This document shows, in pieces, positions 8,521 through 17,234 of a stretch of DNA of 64,000 nt; position 1 is the stretch's first letter, and each line of letters opens with the position of its first letter. The stretch covers positions 62,001 through 126,000 of the forward strand of contig NZ_LGHT01000025.1 of the NCBI RefSeq assembly GCF_001202035.1, given 5' to 3'. A program made the translations under genes and the position numbers. A model generated the notes under the pieces. That model saw only the letters and a list, made by a program, of their open reading frames with translations. It made no database searches and was not told the origin of the DNA. This DNA comes from Pseudorhodobacter wandonensis. GTDB lineage: Bacteria > Pseudomonadota > Alphaproteobacteria > Rhodobacterales > Rhodobacteraceae.

Positions 8521-10986
8521 ATGCTCCTCGCGTTTCGTTGGCTCACCCGGATTTTTGTCGCGCTCCTCGCGCTTGGTGCTGTGTCACTGCTGATCGCCTA
8601 TTACTTCTTGTCGCGCTCGCTGCCCGATTATTCCGCCAGCTACCAGCTTTCCGGCATCAGCGGCGAAACCGAAATTGTGCGCAATAACGCCAACGTACCG
8701 CATATCTTTGGCCCCACCGATGCCGATGTCTACTTCGCGCTCGGCTTTGCCCATGCCCAGGACCGGCTGTGGCAAATGACCATGCTGCGCCGCACCGCCC
8801 AAGGCCGCCTGTCCGAGGTGTTTGGCGAACGCACCCTGAAAACCGACGAGCTGCTGCGCCGCTATGACCTCTATACCCTTGCCAGCCAATCCGTTGACGC
8901 ACAGGATGACGCGACCAAACAGGCGCTCGATGCCTATTCGCGCGGCGTCAACGCCTGGATATCCGAGGTCAACCTGAATGCTTTGGGCCGCGGCGCGCCA
9001 GAATTCTTTTTCTTCACCAATGAAATCGCCACCTGGCAACCGGCTGACTCTATCGCCATCCTGAAACTCATGGCGCTGCAACTCTCGGGCCAGCTGGATG
9101 CCGAGGTGCTGCGCGCCCGCACCTCGATGCTGCTGCCCGAGTCCCGCCTGCGTGACATCTTGCCCGATGCCCCAGGTTCTGCTGTAACCGCCCTGCCCGA
9201 TTATGCCAGCCTGATGCCTGCGCCGCCCCCCGGCGGCTTTCCCCAGCGCGAGGCGTTCGACCCGCTCTCGCCGTTCAAATCGGCCCCCTTTACGGGCGCG
9301 TCCAACGCATGGGCCGCTGCCCCTGAACGGTCGGCCGCTGGTGGGTCGCTGCTGGCCAATGACCCGCATCTTAATTTCACCGCGCCGACGCTCTGGTACC
9401 TTGCCCGCCTGCAATTCGCCAGCGGCGGCGTGATCGGGGCCACCATTCCGGGTGTGCCTGCTGTGTTGATGGGCCGCTCGGATAGCTTGGGCTGGGGCAT
9501 CACCTCATCTTACCTTGATGACCAGGACGTGGTGATGGAACGGGTTAACCCCGAGAATACTGAACAATATGACAGCGGCGCCGGCTGGAAAAACTTTACC
9601 ACCCGCCGCTCGATCATCACGGTCAAAGATCATGATCCGGTTACCATCACCCTGCGCTGGTCCGAGGCGGGGCCAATTCTGCCCGGCTCGCATTACAACC
9701 TCGCTACTGTCACGCCCCCCGGCCATGTTGCGGCACTGGAATGGACGGCGCTTACCGCCAATGACACCTCGATGACTTCGGCCATCCGGCTGATGAATTC
9801 GAACAATATCGATGAGGCGCTTGCCGCAGGCCGCCAGTTCGTCGCGCCGGCGCTCAACCTGATGCTGGCAGATAAAGACGGCATCGCCTTTCAGCTTGTC
9901 GGGGCCGTTCCCAACCGCGACCCCGCGCATGAAACCCAAGGCCGTATGCCCGCAACCGGCGACAAGCCGCAAAACCGCTGGGCCGGTGTGATGGATTACG
10001 ATAAAAACCTGCGCATTCGGAAACCCACGTCGGGCCTTTTGGGCAATACCAACAACAAAACCACCGATGCGCCCTTTCCCGATAATATCAGCTTTGTCTG
10101 GGGCGACACCCACCGCATTCAGCGCTGGCTGACCCTGATGAAAACCCGCGAGGTTCACACCCGCGAAAGCTTTATCGAGGCGCAGCTCGATACCGTCTCG
10201 CCCGTCGCCCGCGCCATTCTGCCGCTGATCGGTGCCGATCTGTGGTTCACCGGCACCCCATCACCCGCAGGCACGCCCGAACGCCTGCGCGAACAAGCAC
10301 TGGAACTGCTGGCCGCATGGAACGGCGAGATGAACGAACACCTGCCCGAGCCGCTGATTTATGCCGCATGGCTGCGCGCGCTGCAAACCCGTCTGATCCA
10401 TGACGAGCTTGGCCCCTTGGCTGACAGCTTTACCCACCCCGATCCAGTGTTTATTGAACGCGTGTTCCGCGACACCGACGGCGCTTCGAAATGGTGTGAC
10501 ATCATTCAATCGGCGACCATAGAAACCTGCACCGATATTGCCCGCGTCGCGCTGGATGACGCGCTTTTGGAATTATCCGAACGCTATGGCCCAAGCGTGG
10601 AAACTTGGCGCTGGGGCGATGCCCATCAGGCCACGCATGACCATCCGGTTTTGGGCAATGTTCCGGTGCTGCGCTATTTCGTCAACATGCGCCAAAGCAC
10701 CTCGGGCGGTGACAGCACGCTGATGCGCGGCCTGACCAAAGGCACCGGCCCCGACCCTTATGAAAACGTCAACGGCGCAGGCTATCGCGGGGTCTATGAT
10801 TTGGCCGATCCTGACAGCTCGGTTTTCATTCTGTCCACAGGTCAATCAGGCCATCCGCTATCGCGCCATTATGATGATCTGGGCGTTTTGTGGCGGCGGG
10901 GTGAATATATCCCGATGTCGCTTGATGCCGACTTGGCCCGCGCGGCGGCCGTGGGCATCACGCATTTGTCGCCAGCACCGAAATAG
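8521..10986 (+). CDS. Penicillin acylase family protein (Ntn hydrolase)
   Basis: An 821-residue protein. An N-terminal hydrophobic helix (about residues 4-30) directs it to the membrane or periplasm. The acylase signature follows: FALGFAHAQDRLWQM, then FTGASNAWAAAP, where Ser261 would become the N-terminal nucleophile of the beta chain after autocleavage. Downstream are NDPHL and ATIPGVPAVLMG, also typical. Members cleave amide bonds of beta-lactams, acyl-homoserine lactones or acylated peptides; the substrate here is unknown. It diverges from the dehydrogenase gene and ends at a strong hairpin. Confidence 0.9.
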   Translation: MLLAFRWLTRIFVALLALGAVSLLIAYYFLSRSLPDYSASYQLSGISGETEIVRNNANVPHIFGPTDADVYFALGFAHAQDRLWQMTMLRRTAQGRLSEVFGERTLKTDELLRRYDLYTLASQSVDAQDDATKQALDAYSRGVNAWISEVNLNALGRGAPEFFFFTNEIATWQPADSIAILKLMALQLSGQLDAEVLRARTSMLLPESRLRDILPDAPGSAVTALPDYASLMPAPPPGGFPQREAFDPLSPFKSAPFTGASNAWAAAPERSAAGGSLLANDPHLNFTAPTLWYLARLQFASGGVIGATIPGVPAVLMGRSDSLGWGITSSYLDDQDVVMERVNPENTEQYDSGAGWKNFTTRRSIITVKDHDPVTITLRWSEAGPILPGSHYNLATVTPPGHVAALEWTALTANDTSMTSAIRLMNSNNIDEALAAGRQFVAPALNLMLADKDGIAFQLVGAVPNRDPAHETQGRMPATGDKPQNRWAGVMDYDKNLRIRKPTSGLLGNTNNKTTDAPFPDNISFVWGDTHRIQRWLTLMKTREVHTRESFIEAQLDTVSPVARAILPLIGADLWFTGTPSPAGTPERLREQALELLAAWNGEMNEHLPEPLIYAAWLRALQTRLIHDELGPLADSFTHPDPVFIERVFRDTDGASKWCDIIQSATIETCTDIARVALDDALLELSERYGPSVETWRWGDAHQATHDHPVLGNVPVLRYFVNMRQSTSGGDSTLMRGLTKGTGPDPYENVNGAGYRGVYDLADPDSSVFILSTGQSGHPLSRHYDDLGVLWRRGEYIPMSLDADLARAAAVGITHLSPAPK

Positions 10987-11005
10987 GGCTTGGACCATTG
11001 AAAAG

Positions 11006-11031
11006 ACCTGTGAACCACTGGGTTCACAGGT
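11006..11031 (+). terminator. Terminator after the penicillin acylase gene
   Basis: Perfect 11-bp stem ACCTGTGAACC / GGTTCACAGGT closed by a 4-nt ACTG loop, followed by TAATTTT. A second, AT-rich hairpin at 11067-11087 (ATTTCAAT / ATTGAAAT) lies between it and the hflX stop and may serve the opposite strand. Confidence 0.8.
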
Positions 11032-11114
11032 TAATTTTCGGTAAATTTTTCATAAGGTTGCGTGTAATTTCAATGCCTTATTGAAATGTCCGCGCGCGGT
11101 CGTACCCTGTCCCG

Positions 11115-12446
11115 CTACAGCGCGGCAAAGCTGTTTTTTTGCCGCTCGGTCCAGCTTACTTTCAAATCCCAGCCCGTATCGGTCAAGGTTTCACTCAAGA
11201 TCACGCCTTCAGAATGAAGCCAGGCATGGGCCCGCCCTTTTGAAAAATCCAGACTGAATTCTGCCTCGGATTTCTGGGCCTCAAACACCTTTGAAACCGC
11301 CGCAAGCAGCCTGTCTATCCCGTTGCCCGTGATCGCCGAGAGCGCGAAAATCCGGTCCGATTTCTCGGCCTGCTGCTCCAGCTGCGCCCGCACTGACTCG
11401 GTCACCAGATCCAGTTTGTTCCAGATTTCAAACTGCGGCGTGTCAGATTTCACCCCGAGCGAGGTCAAAATATCAGCAACATCCGCCGCCTGCTCGGCCG
11501 TTTCAGGGTGGCTGATATCGCGGACATGCAAGATCAGATCAGCCTCCAGCACCTCTTCCAAAGTCGCGCGAAACGCGGCCACCAGCTGGGTCGGAAGATC
11601 GGAAATAAAGCCTACCGTATCCGATAGGATCACCTTGCTGCCATCCGGCAATTCCATGCCCCGCATCGTCGGGTCAAGCGTGGCAAACAGCATGTCCTTG
11701 GCCAACACCTCAGCCCCGGTAATCCGGTTGAACAGCGTCGATTTCCCCGCGTTCGTATAGCCCACCAAAGCCACCACCGGAAACGGCACCTTTCGCCGCG
11801 ACGCGCGGTGAAGCTCGCGCGTTTTGACAACCTTATCCAGCTGCCGCTTGATCCGCACAACCTGATCATCAATCGCGCGACGGTCGGCCTCGATCTGCGT
11901 CTCACCCGGCCCACCGACAAAACCCAACCCGCCACGCTGGCGTTCAAGGTGGGTCCATGCCCGCACCAGCCGCGTCCGTTGATAAGACAGCGCCGCCAGT
12001 TCAACCTGAAGCACGCCTTCACGTGTCCGCGCCCGATCGGCGAAAATTTCCAAAATCAATCCGGTCCGGTCCAGCAGCTTGACGCCCCATTCCTTTTCCA
12101 GATTGCGTTGCTGAACCGGCGTCACCGGCCCGTCCACCAGCACCAGCTCGGCGCCCAAGTCATGCATCCGCGCCTTCAGCTCGGCCACTTTTCCGGTCCC
12201 AAACAACGTGCCCGGCAACAGCTTTGACAGCCGAACCACCTCGCCGCCCACCACATCCAGCCCCGGCAAAGCAGCGGCAAGCGCAGTCGCCTCAGCCAGC
12301 CCATGTTCAGGCAATCGCCGCGCGCGGGCAGATTTCAGATCAGGATGCAAAACATATGCAGGCGTTTGCTGCGCACGTGTATCGTGCCCAGCCAAACGCC
12401 GCTCAACCGAGAAGCCACCGTCCTCGTCGTGATCGTCTATTTCCAA
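11115..12446 (-). CDS. hflX: Ribosome-associated GTPase HflX
   Basis: A 443-residue GTPase. The N-terminal HflX nucleotide-binding domain leads to a linker with the YQRTRLVRAWTHLERQRGG helix and GGPGETQIE. The G domain follows with G1 GYTNAGKST, G3 DTVGFISDLP and G4 NKLD. HflX splits stalled or stressed ribosomes. The start appears to be TTG at 12446, just 2 bp after the hfq stop, with GAAG-like pairing upstream, so translation is probably coupled to hfq. hfq-hflX is the standard order in many proteobacteria. Confidence 0.95.
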   Translation of the reverse strand: MEIDDHDEDGGFSVERRLAGHDTRAQQTPAYVLHPDLKSARARRLPEHGLAEATALAAALPGLDVVGGEVVRLSKLLPGTLFGTGKVAELKARMHDLGAELVLVDGPVTPVQQRNLEKEWGVKLLDRTGLILEIFADRARTREGVLQVELAALSYQRTRLVRAWTHLERQRGGLGFVGGPGETQIEADRRAIDDQVVRIKRQLDKVVKTRELHRASRRKVPFPVVALVGYTNAGKSTLFNRITGAEVLAKDMLFATLDPTMRGMELPDGSKVILSDTVGFISDLPTQLVAAFRATLEEVLEADLILHVRDISHPETAEQAADVADILTSLGVKSDTPQFEIWNKLDLVTESVRAQLEQQAEKSDRIFALSAITGNGIDRLLAAVSKVFEAQKSEAEFSLDFSKGRAHAWLHSEGVILSETLTDTGWDLKVSWTERQKNSFAAL

Positions 12447-12448
12447 GT

Positions 12449-12682
12449 TTATTCTTCGCCTTCATACAGGCTGATTGGCGCGCCTGGCATTATGGTCGAA
12501 ATCGCATGTTTATACACCAACTGCGATTGACCATCGCGGCGCAACAGAACGCAAAAATTATCAAACCAGGTGATGACGCCTTGCAGTTTAACGCCGTTGA
12601 TCAAAAATATCGTCACAGGCACCTTTGCCTTGCGAACGTGATTCAAAAATGCGTCTTGAAGATTTTGTTTATCGGAAGCCAT
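12449..12682 (-). CDS. hfq: RNA chaperone Hfq
   Basis: A 77-residue Sm-like protein. The Sm1 region is [20 protein letters not shown] and the Sm2 motif is YKHAIST, close to the canonical YKHAIS. It forms a hexameric ring that pairs small RNAs with mRNAs and affects RNA stability. The alphaproteobacterial form is short, lacking the long acidic tail of enteric Hfq, as seen here. It sits between trkH and hflX, separated from trkH by 138 bp. Confidence 0.97.
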   Translation of the reverse strand: MASDKQNLQDAFLNHVRKAKVPVTIFLINGVKLQGVITWFDNFCVLLRRDGQSQLVYKHAISTIMPGAPISLYEGEE

Positions 12683-12820
12683 TTTTCTTGCCTTTTTTTC
12701 TTTTTGTTAATGTCACTGCCTTCGATCCCTCTACCGAGGCGCAAAAATCACTATGAAACGGGTTTTCCAGAGTTTCCAGCCCAAAAACAGTTGAACCGGA
12801 CGCGCAAGCAGATGACCGTC

Positions 12821-14341
12821 TTACCTGCGCCACACTCCGGGCGAAAATAGTGCCAAAATCGCTAGAATTTCGACGCGCCCCACAATCATGGCGCCGCCAA
12901 GGATGAATTTTTCGGAAAAGGTCAGTTCAATCACGCGAATGGGCATTTCGGTCGCCAAATTCACCAGCGGTCCGGTTGTCGTGACGGCGGCAACGGTCAG
13001 CACCAACCCGTTTTCAAATTCAAGACCGCGCAGCGACAGTGCCGCGACCACAATCGCAAACGTCATCGCATAGAGCATAAAGAAAATCCACGCGACATAG
13101 GCCCCGCCTTGACGCAACTGGCGTTCGGCCGTGCCACCGCCGCCGATTGAATTGGGATAGACCAGCCGGTCCATCTCGCGCTCGCCATGCCGTGCCAGCG
13201 CATAAACGCGCAGCAGTTTCAGCCCGCCAGCCGTGGTGGCAATGCCGCCGCCCATCATCGCAAGTCCCAGCAGCACCAACCCAGGGCTGTTCAGGCCCGA
13301 CCACATCTGCGCCTCATGCCAATCGCTGCTTTCAAAACCGGTGGTGGTCAGAAAGGACATGGTTGTGAACAATCCCCCCCACAGCGCGTCAAGCGCAGCG
13401 CCGACATTCATCATGTCATCTGCGGCCAAGGCACCCAACCAATGGCGCAGGAACAGCAGACCCGGCACAACAATCAGAAAAAACGCGGCCAGCTGGACCT
13501 CGTGGTCATTAATGATCGAGCGGTTACGGTCGGTCAAAACCGCGCCGGGCATGCTGCGACGGGTGATGGCAAGCGCCATAAAGGCAAACACCAGCATTTC
13601 TGACACCAAACCGCCACCGGCACTGACCATTGGCTGACCGTTGGTGATGCCACTGGTCGAAAGCGTTGAAAGCGCGTAACAAAATGCCGTTGTGCCAGAC
13701 TCGCCGGCAATCAGTAGCAAAACCCAGAGCAAAAGCGTCAGGCCCGCATAGGCTGGAAACAGTGCTGCCGAATGGCGGATCAGGCGATCAGCGGGGCCTG
13801 CGGCATGCGTCACCTGCCCTGCACCCTGCGCACTGCGGCCCGGAACACGGCCCGAAAGCACCTCTACCCCGCCAAGGTTCAAAGGGGCCAGAACCGCAAC
13901 CGCCGACATCAGCACGAAAAAGCCACCCATCCAACCGACAAGCGCGCGCCATAAATGCAAGGTCGGTGCCAAGCGGCTTGGATCGTCATATTGGGTAAAA
14001 CCGGTCGTGGTAAAAGATGAGACCATCTCAAACCACGCATTGGCAAAGGTGGTATCCTTAACGGCCTCGGCGAAGGGCACGGCAAACAGGATCGGCAACC
14101 AGCAATACGCGCCCAGCAAAGCCGCCAACTGGCTCCGCGCAACCGAGCGGGGCCGGTAGTTGGCCGTGGCAATGCCGACCAGAATCGACAACAAGAAAAA
14201 CACAACCGCACCATAGAAAAACGGCCGTGCAATTGTGAAATCTGAAAACACAGCCGCATGTGCGGCCGGCAAAAGCATGGCCAGCGCCCCACATCCCGAC
14301 AGGATCACCAGCAGCGGAAGCTCTAGGATGCGCCGAATCAT
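12821..14341 (-). CDS. trkH: Trk potassium transporter membrane subunit TrkH
   Basis: A 506-residue polytopic membrane protein. It has the repeated pore loops of the Trk/Ktr family: SSFTTTGFTQYDDPS, ALSTLSTSGITNG, FLTTTGFESSDW and AAVTTTGPLVNLA, each carrying a selectivity glycine. It conducts K+ inward and is gated by the cytosolic NAD/ATP-binding ring of TrkA, whose gene lies 6 bp upstream. Length is normal for the family. The trkA-trkH pair directly follows ntrX, an arrangement found in several alphaproteobacteria. Confidence 0.95.
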   Translation of the reverse strand: MIRRILELPLLVILSGCGALAMLLPAAHAAVFSDFTIARPFFYGAVVFFLLSILVGIATANYRPRSVARSQLAALLGAYCWLPILFAVPFAEAVKDTTFANAWFEMVSSFTTTGFTQYDDPSRLAPTLHLWRALVGWMGGFFVLMSAVAVLAPLNLGGVEVLSGRVPGRSAQGAGQVTHAAGPADRLIRHSAALFPAYAGLTLLLWVLLLIAGESGTTAFCYALSTLSTSGITNGQPMVSAGGGLVSEMLVFAFMALAITRRSMPGAVLTDRNRSIINDHEVQLAAFFLIVVPGLLFLRHWLGALAADDMMNVGAALDALWGGLFTTMSFLTTTGFESSDWHEAQMWSGLNSPGLVLLGLAMMGGGIATTAGGLKLLRVYALARHGEREMDRLVYPNSIGGGGTAERQLRQGGAYVAWIFFMLYAMTFAIVVAALSLRGLEFENGLVLTVAAVTTTGPLVNLATEMPIRVIELTFSEKFILGGAMIVGRVEILAILALFSPGVWRR

Positions 14342-14347
14342 CTTGGC

Positions 14348-15724
14348 TTAGAAGAAATCGACCGAGACTTGCAAAAGGCGTTCAACCTCTGGCACGTCTT
14401 TGGTCATTGCAAACAGCGCGATCACATCGCCCTCTTCTACCCGCAAATCGCCCGTCGGCTTTAGCACTTTTTCGCCTTTCATGACTGCCCCCACCAACAC
14501 GCCTTCGGGGAAGGCGATATCGCGGATCAGCTTGCCGGAAAGCGGCGAAGTAGACAGCACCTGCGCCTCGATCAATTCGGCCTCGGCATCACCGATCGAA
14601 TAGATCGCCTTAACGCGCCCGTGGCGGATATGGCGCAGAATGGACGAAACGGTGGTCGCGCGAGGGTTGATAAACGCGTCGATATCCAACGCGCCCATCA
14701 AAGGCACCAAGGTGGGGTCGTTCACCAACGCAATCGCCATCGGGCAACCCGCTTGTTTGGCCCGAACCGAAACCAGCAGATTGGTTTTATCATCGTCGGT
14801 CACGGCCAAAACCGCATCGGCACGGTCAATCCCTGCCTCAAGCAGAATATCCATATCCATACCATCGCCGTGCAAAACGATGGTTCGCTCCAGGCTATCG
14901 GCGGCTTTTTCGGCGCAGGCACGGTTTTTCTCGATAATCTTGGCCCGCATCCGGTCGGTGCGCGCCTCAAGTGCGCGGGCCACACCAAGACCGACATTGC
15001 CGCCGCCGACAATCACGATGCGTTCTTGCTTGCGTGTGTTTTTGCCAAAGATTTCAAGCGTGCGGTTCAGGTCTTCGGTATGGGCGAAAACATAGATCCG
15101 GTCACCTTCAAACAACTGGTCGTTCGGGTCTGGCGCGAACAAGCGGTCATCGCGGCGCACGCCCACCACGATGGCCCGCAGGGTTGAAAACAGTTCGGAC
15201 AATTGGCGCAAAGGCGTGTTCAGCACCGGGCAATCTTCGTCAAGCATAATGCCAAGCAGCTGCGCCTTGCCGCCCATGAAACTCTCGGTGTCAAAGGTGG
15301 CGGGGGCGGCCAGCCGTTGCAAGGCGGCCTCGGCCACTTCGCGTTCGGGGCTGATCACCACGTCAATCGGCAAATGGTCACGGCGATAGAGATCGGCGTA
15401 AATCGCATCAAGATAGCTTTGCGACCGCAGCCGTGCAATTTTCCGCGGGACCGAGAACACCGAATGCGCGACCTGACAAGTGACCATATTCACCTCGTCC
15501 GAATGGGTCGCGGCGATGATCATATCGGCATCGGCAGCACCTGCTTTGGCCAGAACATCGGGGTAACTGGCAAAACCGACGATACCTTGCACGTCCAAGG
15601 TATCGGTGGCGCGGCGCACCAGATCGGCGTTAAAATCAACAACCGTTACGTCGTTCTTTTCCCCTGACAAGTGGCGGGCAATTTGCCACCCCACCTGCCC
15701 CGCACCGCAGATGATAACTTTCAT
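14348..15724 (-). CDS. trkA: Trk potassium transport regulatory subunit TrkA
   Basis: A 458-residue cytosolic protein with two RCK halves. The first Rossmann motif is IICGAGQVGWQIARHL at the N-terminus. The second is IVIVGGGNVGLGVARALE in the middle. Each half ends in a C-terminal TrkA_C ligand domain. It binds NAD(H)/ATP and controls the TrkH channel encoded 6 bp downstream. The start at 15724 gives a normal N-terminus (MKVIICGAG). It follows ntrX by about 94 bp and may have its own promoter. Confidence 0.96.
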   Translation of the reverse strand: MKVIICGAGQVGWQIARHLSGEKNDVTVVDFNADLVRRATDTLDVQGIVGFASYPDVLAKAGAADADMIIAATHSDEVNMVTCQVAHSVFSVPRKIARLRSQSYLDAIYADLYRRDHLPIDVVISPEREVAEAALQRLAAPATFDTESFMGGKAQLLGIMLDEDCPVLNTPLRQLSELFSTLRAIVVGVRRDDRLFAPDPNDQLFEGDRIYVFAHTEDLNRTLEIFGKNTRKQERIVIVGGGNVGLGVARALEARTDRMRAKIIEKNRACAEKAADSLERTIVLHGDGMDMDILLEAGIDRADAVLAVTDDDKTNLLVSVRAKQAGCPMAIALVNDPTLVPLMGALDIDAFINPRATTVSSILRHIRHGRVKAIYSIGDAEAELIEAQVLSTSPLSGKLIRDIAFPEGVLVGAVMKGEKVLKPTGDLRVEEGDVIALFAMTKDVPEVERLLQVSVDFF

Positions 15725-15818
15725 GGGCCTGTTCTCCGTGGTCGCGGCTTGTTCGCCTCTGTTTGGCAGAAGCAGCTGGAATGGTCAATAAATGGCATGC
15801 GGGCCAAAGGCTAAGCGA

Positions 15819-17234
15819 TTAGCCGTCATCCTCGTCTTCACCGTCTTCCAGCCGCGCCATGCGGGCGCCCGATTTGTTTGTCGTCACCACGCCAAGCGAT
15901 TTCAGTTTGCGATGCAAAGCGCTGCGTTCCATGCCAACAAAACTGGCGGTGCGGCTGATATTGCCGCCAAAGCGGTTGATCTGGGTCAGCAAGTATTCTT
16001 TTTCGAACAACTCGCGCGCCTCACGCAGCGGCAAGGTTGCCAGCGCCCCACTTAGCACCAAGCGCCCTTCGTCACGGCCCACAGGTTCCTGGCCCGGCAG
16101 TTCCTTGACGCCAACCTCACCTGTGCCATCGCCAAGTATCAAAACCCGTTCGATCACATTGCGCAATTGCCGCACATTCCCCGGCCACTGCATGGTTTGC
16201 AACATTGCCTCGGCTTCCGAAGAAAGCTTGCGCAATGGCAGGCCTTGGGTTTTGTGAAACATATCAATGAAGTAAGTCGTCAATTCTGGAATGTCCTCGC
16301 GCCGGTCTTCCAGGCTGGGCACCTCAATAGGCACCACATTCAGACGGTCATACAGCTCTTGGCGAAAGCGACCAGAGGCGATTTCAGCCTGCAAATTGCG
16401 GGTGGTTGACGATATGACGCGCAAATCGACGCGGACTTTATCAACGCCACCAACCCGGGTGAACTGCTGTTCGACCAGCACCCGCAAAATCTTGGATTGC
16501 GTGCCAATCGGCATCTCGGCGACCTCGTCGAAATACACCACACCGCCATGCGCCTGTTCCAGCAACCCTTGCTCGACCCCACGATCAGAGGTTTCGCGGC
16601 CAAACAGCACCTCTTCCATGCGCTCGGGTTCGATCGTGGCCGAGCTTACGGTGACAAACGGCGCCGACGCGCGGTTTGAATTGCTATGAATAAACCGTGC
16701 GGCAAGCTCTTTACCGGCGCCCGCAGGGCCGGTCAGCATGACACGCCCGTTTGACTTGGTTACTTTTTCAAGATGTGATTTCAATGCCTTGAACGCCGTA
16801 CTTGATCCAAGCATATCCGAAGACGTCACATCACGCCGCCGCAGATCGGTGTTTTCGCGCCGCAGACGGCTGGTTTCCATCGCGCGGCTGACAACCACCA
16901 TCAACTGGTCGATATTAAAGGGCTTTTCGATAAAGTCATAGGCGCCCTGCTTGATGGCAGCGACGGCAATTTCAATATTCCCGTGGCCCGAGATAATCAC
17001 CACCGGTACATCAGGATTATCACGTTTCACGGTTTTAAGAATGTCGATCCCGTCCATCTGGCTGTCTTTCAACCAGATATCAAGGATCATCAGAGCCGGC
17101 GCTTCGGCCCCTATCTGCGCCATGCATTCGTCGGAATTGCCCGCCAATCGCACGGCGTAACCTTCGTCTTTCAAAATATCCCCGATCAGCTCGCGGATAT
17201 CACGTTCATCGTCTACGATAAGGATACTACTCAT
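15819..17234 (-). CDS. ntrX: Response regulator NtrX
   Basis: A 471-residue regulator with receiver, AAA+ and Fis-type HTH domains. The phosphoacceptor is D52 (LMILDIWLKD). Walker A is the unusual GPAGAGKE, Walker B is VVYFDEV, and the HTH near the C-terminus is NRFGGNISRTASFVGMERSA. The sigma-54 contact loop normally reading GAFTGA is replaced by RETSDRGVEQGLLEQ, as is usual for NtrX. It partners NtrY in nitrogen, redox and envelope control in alphaproteobacteria. Its ATG overlaps the ntrY stop (ATGA). Confidence 0.95.
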   Translation of the reverse strand: MSSILIVDDERDIRELIGDILKDEGYAVRLAGNSDECMAQIGAEAPALMILDIWLKDSQMDGIDILKTVKRDNPDVPVVIISGHGNIEIAVAAIKQGAYDFIEKPFNIDQLMVVVSRAMETSRLRRENTDLRRRDVTSSDMLGSSTAFKALKSHLEKVTKSNGRVMLTGPAGAGKELAARFIHSNSNRASAPFVTVSSATIEPERMEEVLFGRETSDRGVEQGLLEQAHGGVVYFDEVAEMPIGTQSKILRVLVEQQFTRVGGVDKVRVDLRVISSTTRNLQAEIASGRFRQELYDRLNVVPIEVPSLEDRREDIPELTTYFIDMFHKTQGLPLRKLSSEAEAMLQTMQWPGNVRQLRNVIERVLILGDGTGEVGVKELPGQEPVGRDEGRLVLSGALATLPLREARELFEKEYLLTQINRFGGNISRTASFVGMERSALHRKLKSLGVVTTNKSGARMARLEDGEDEDDG

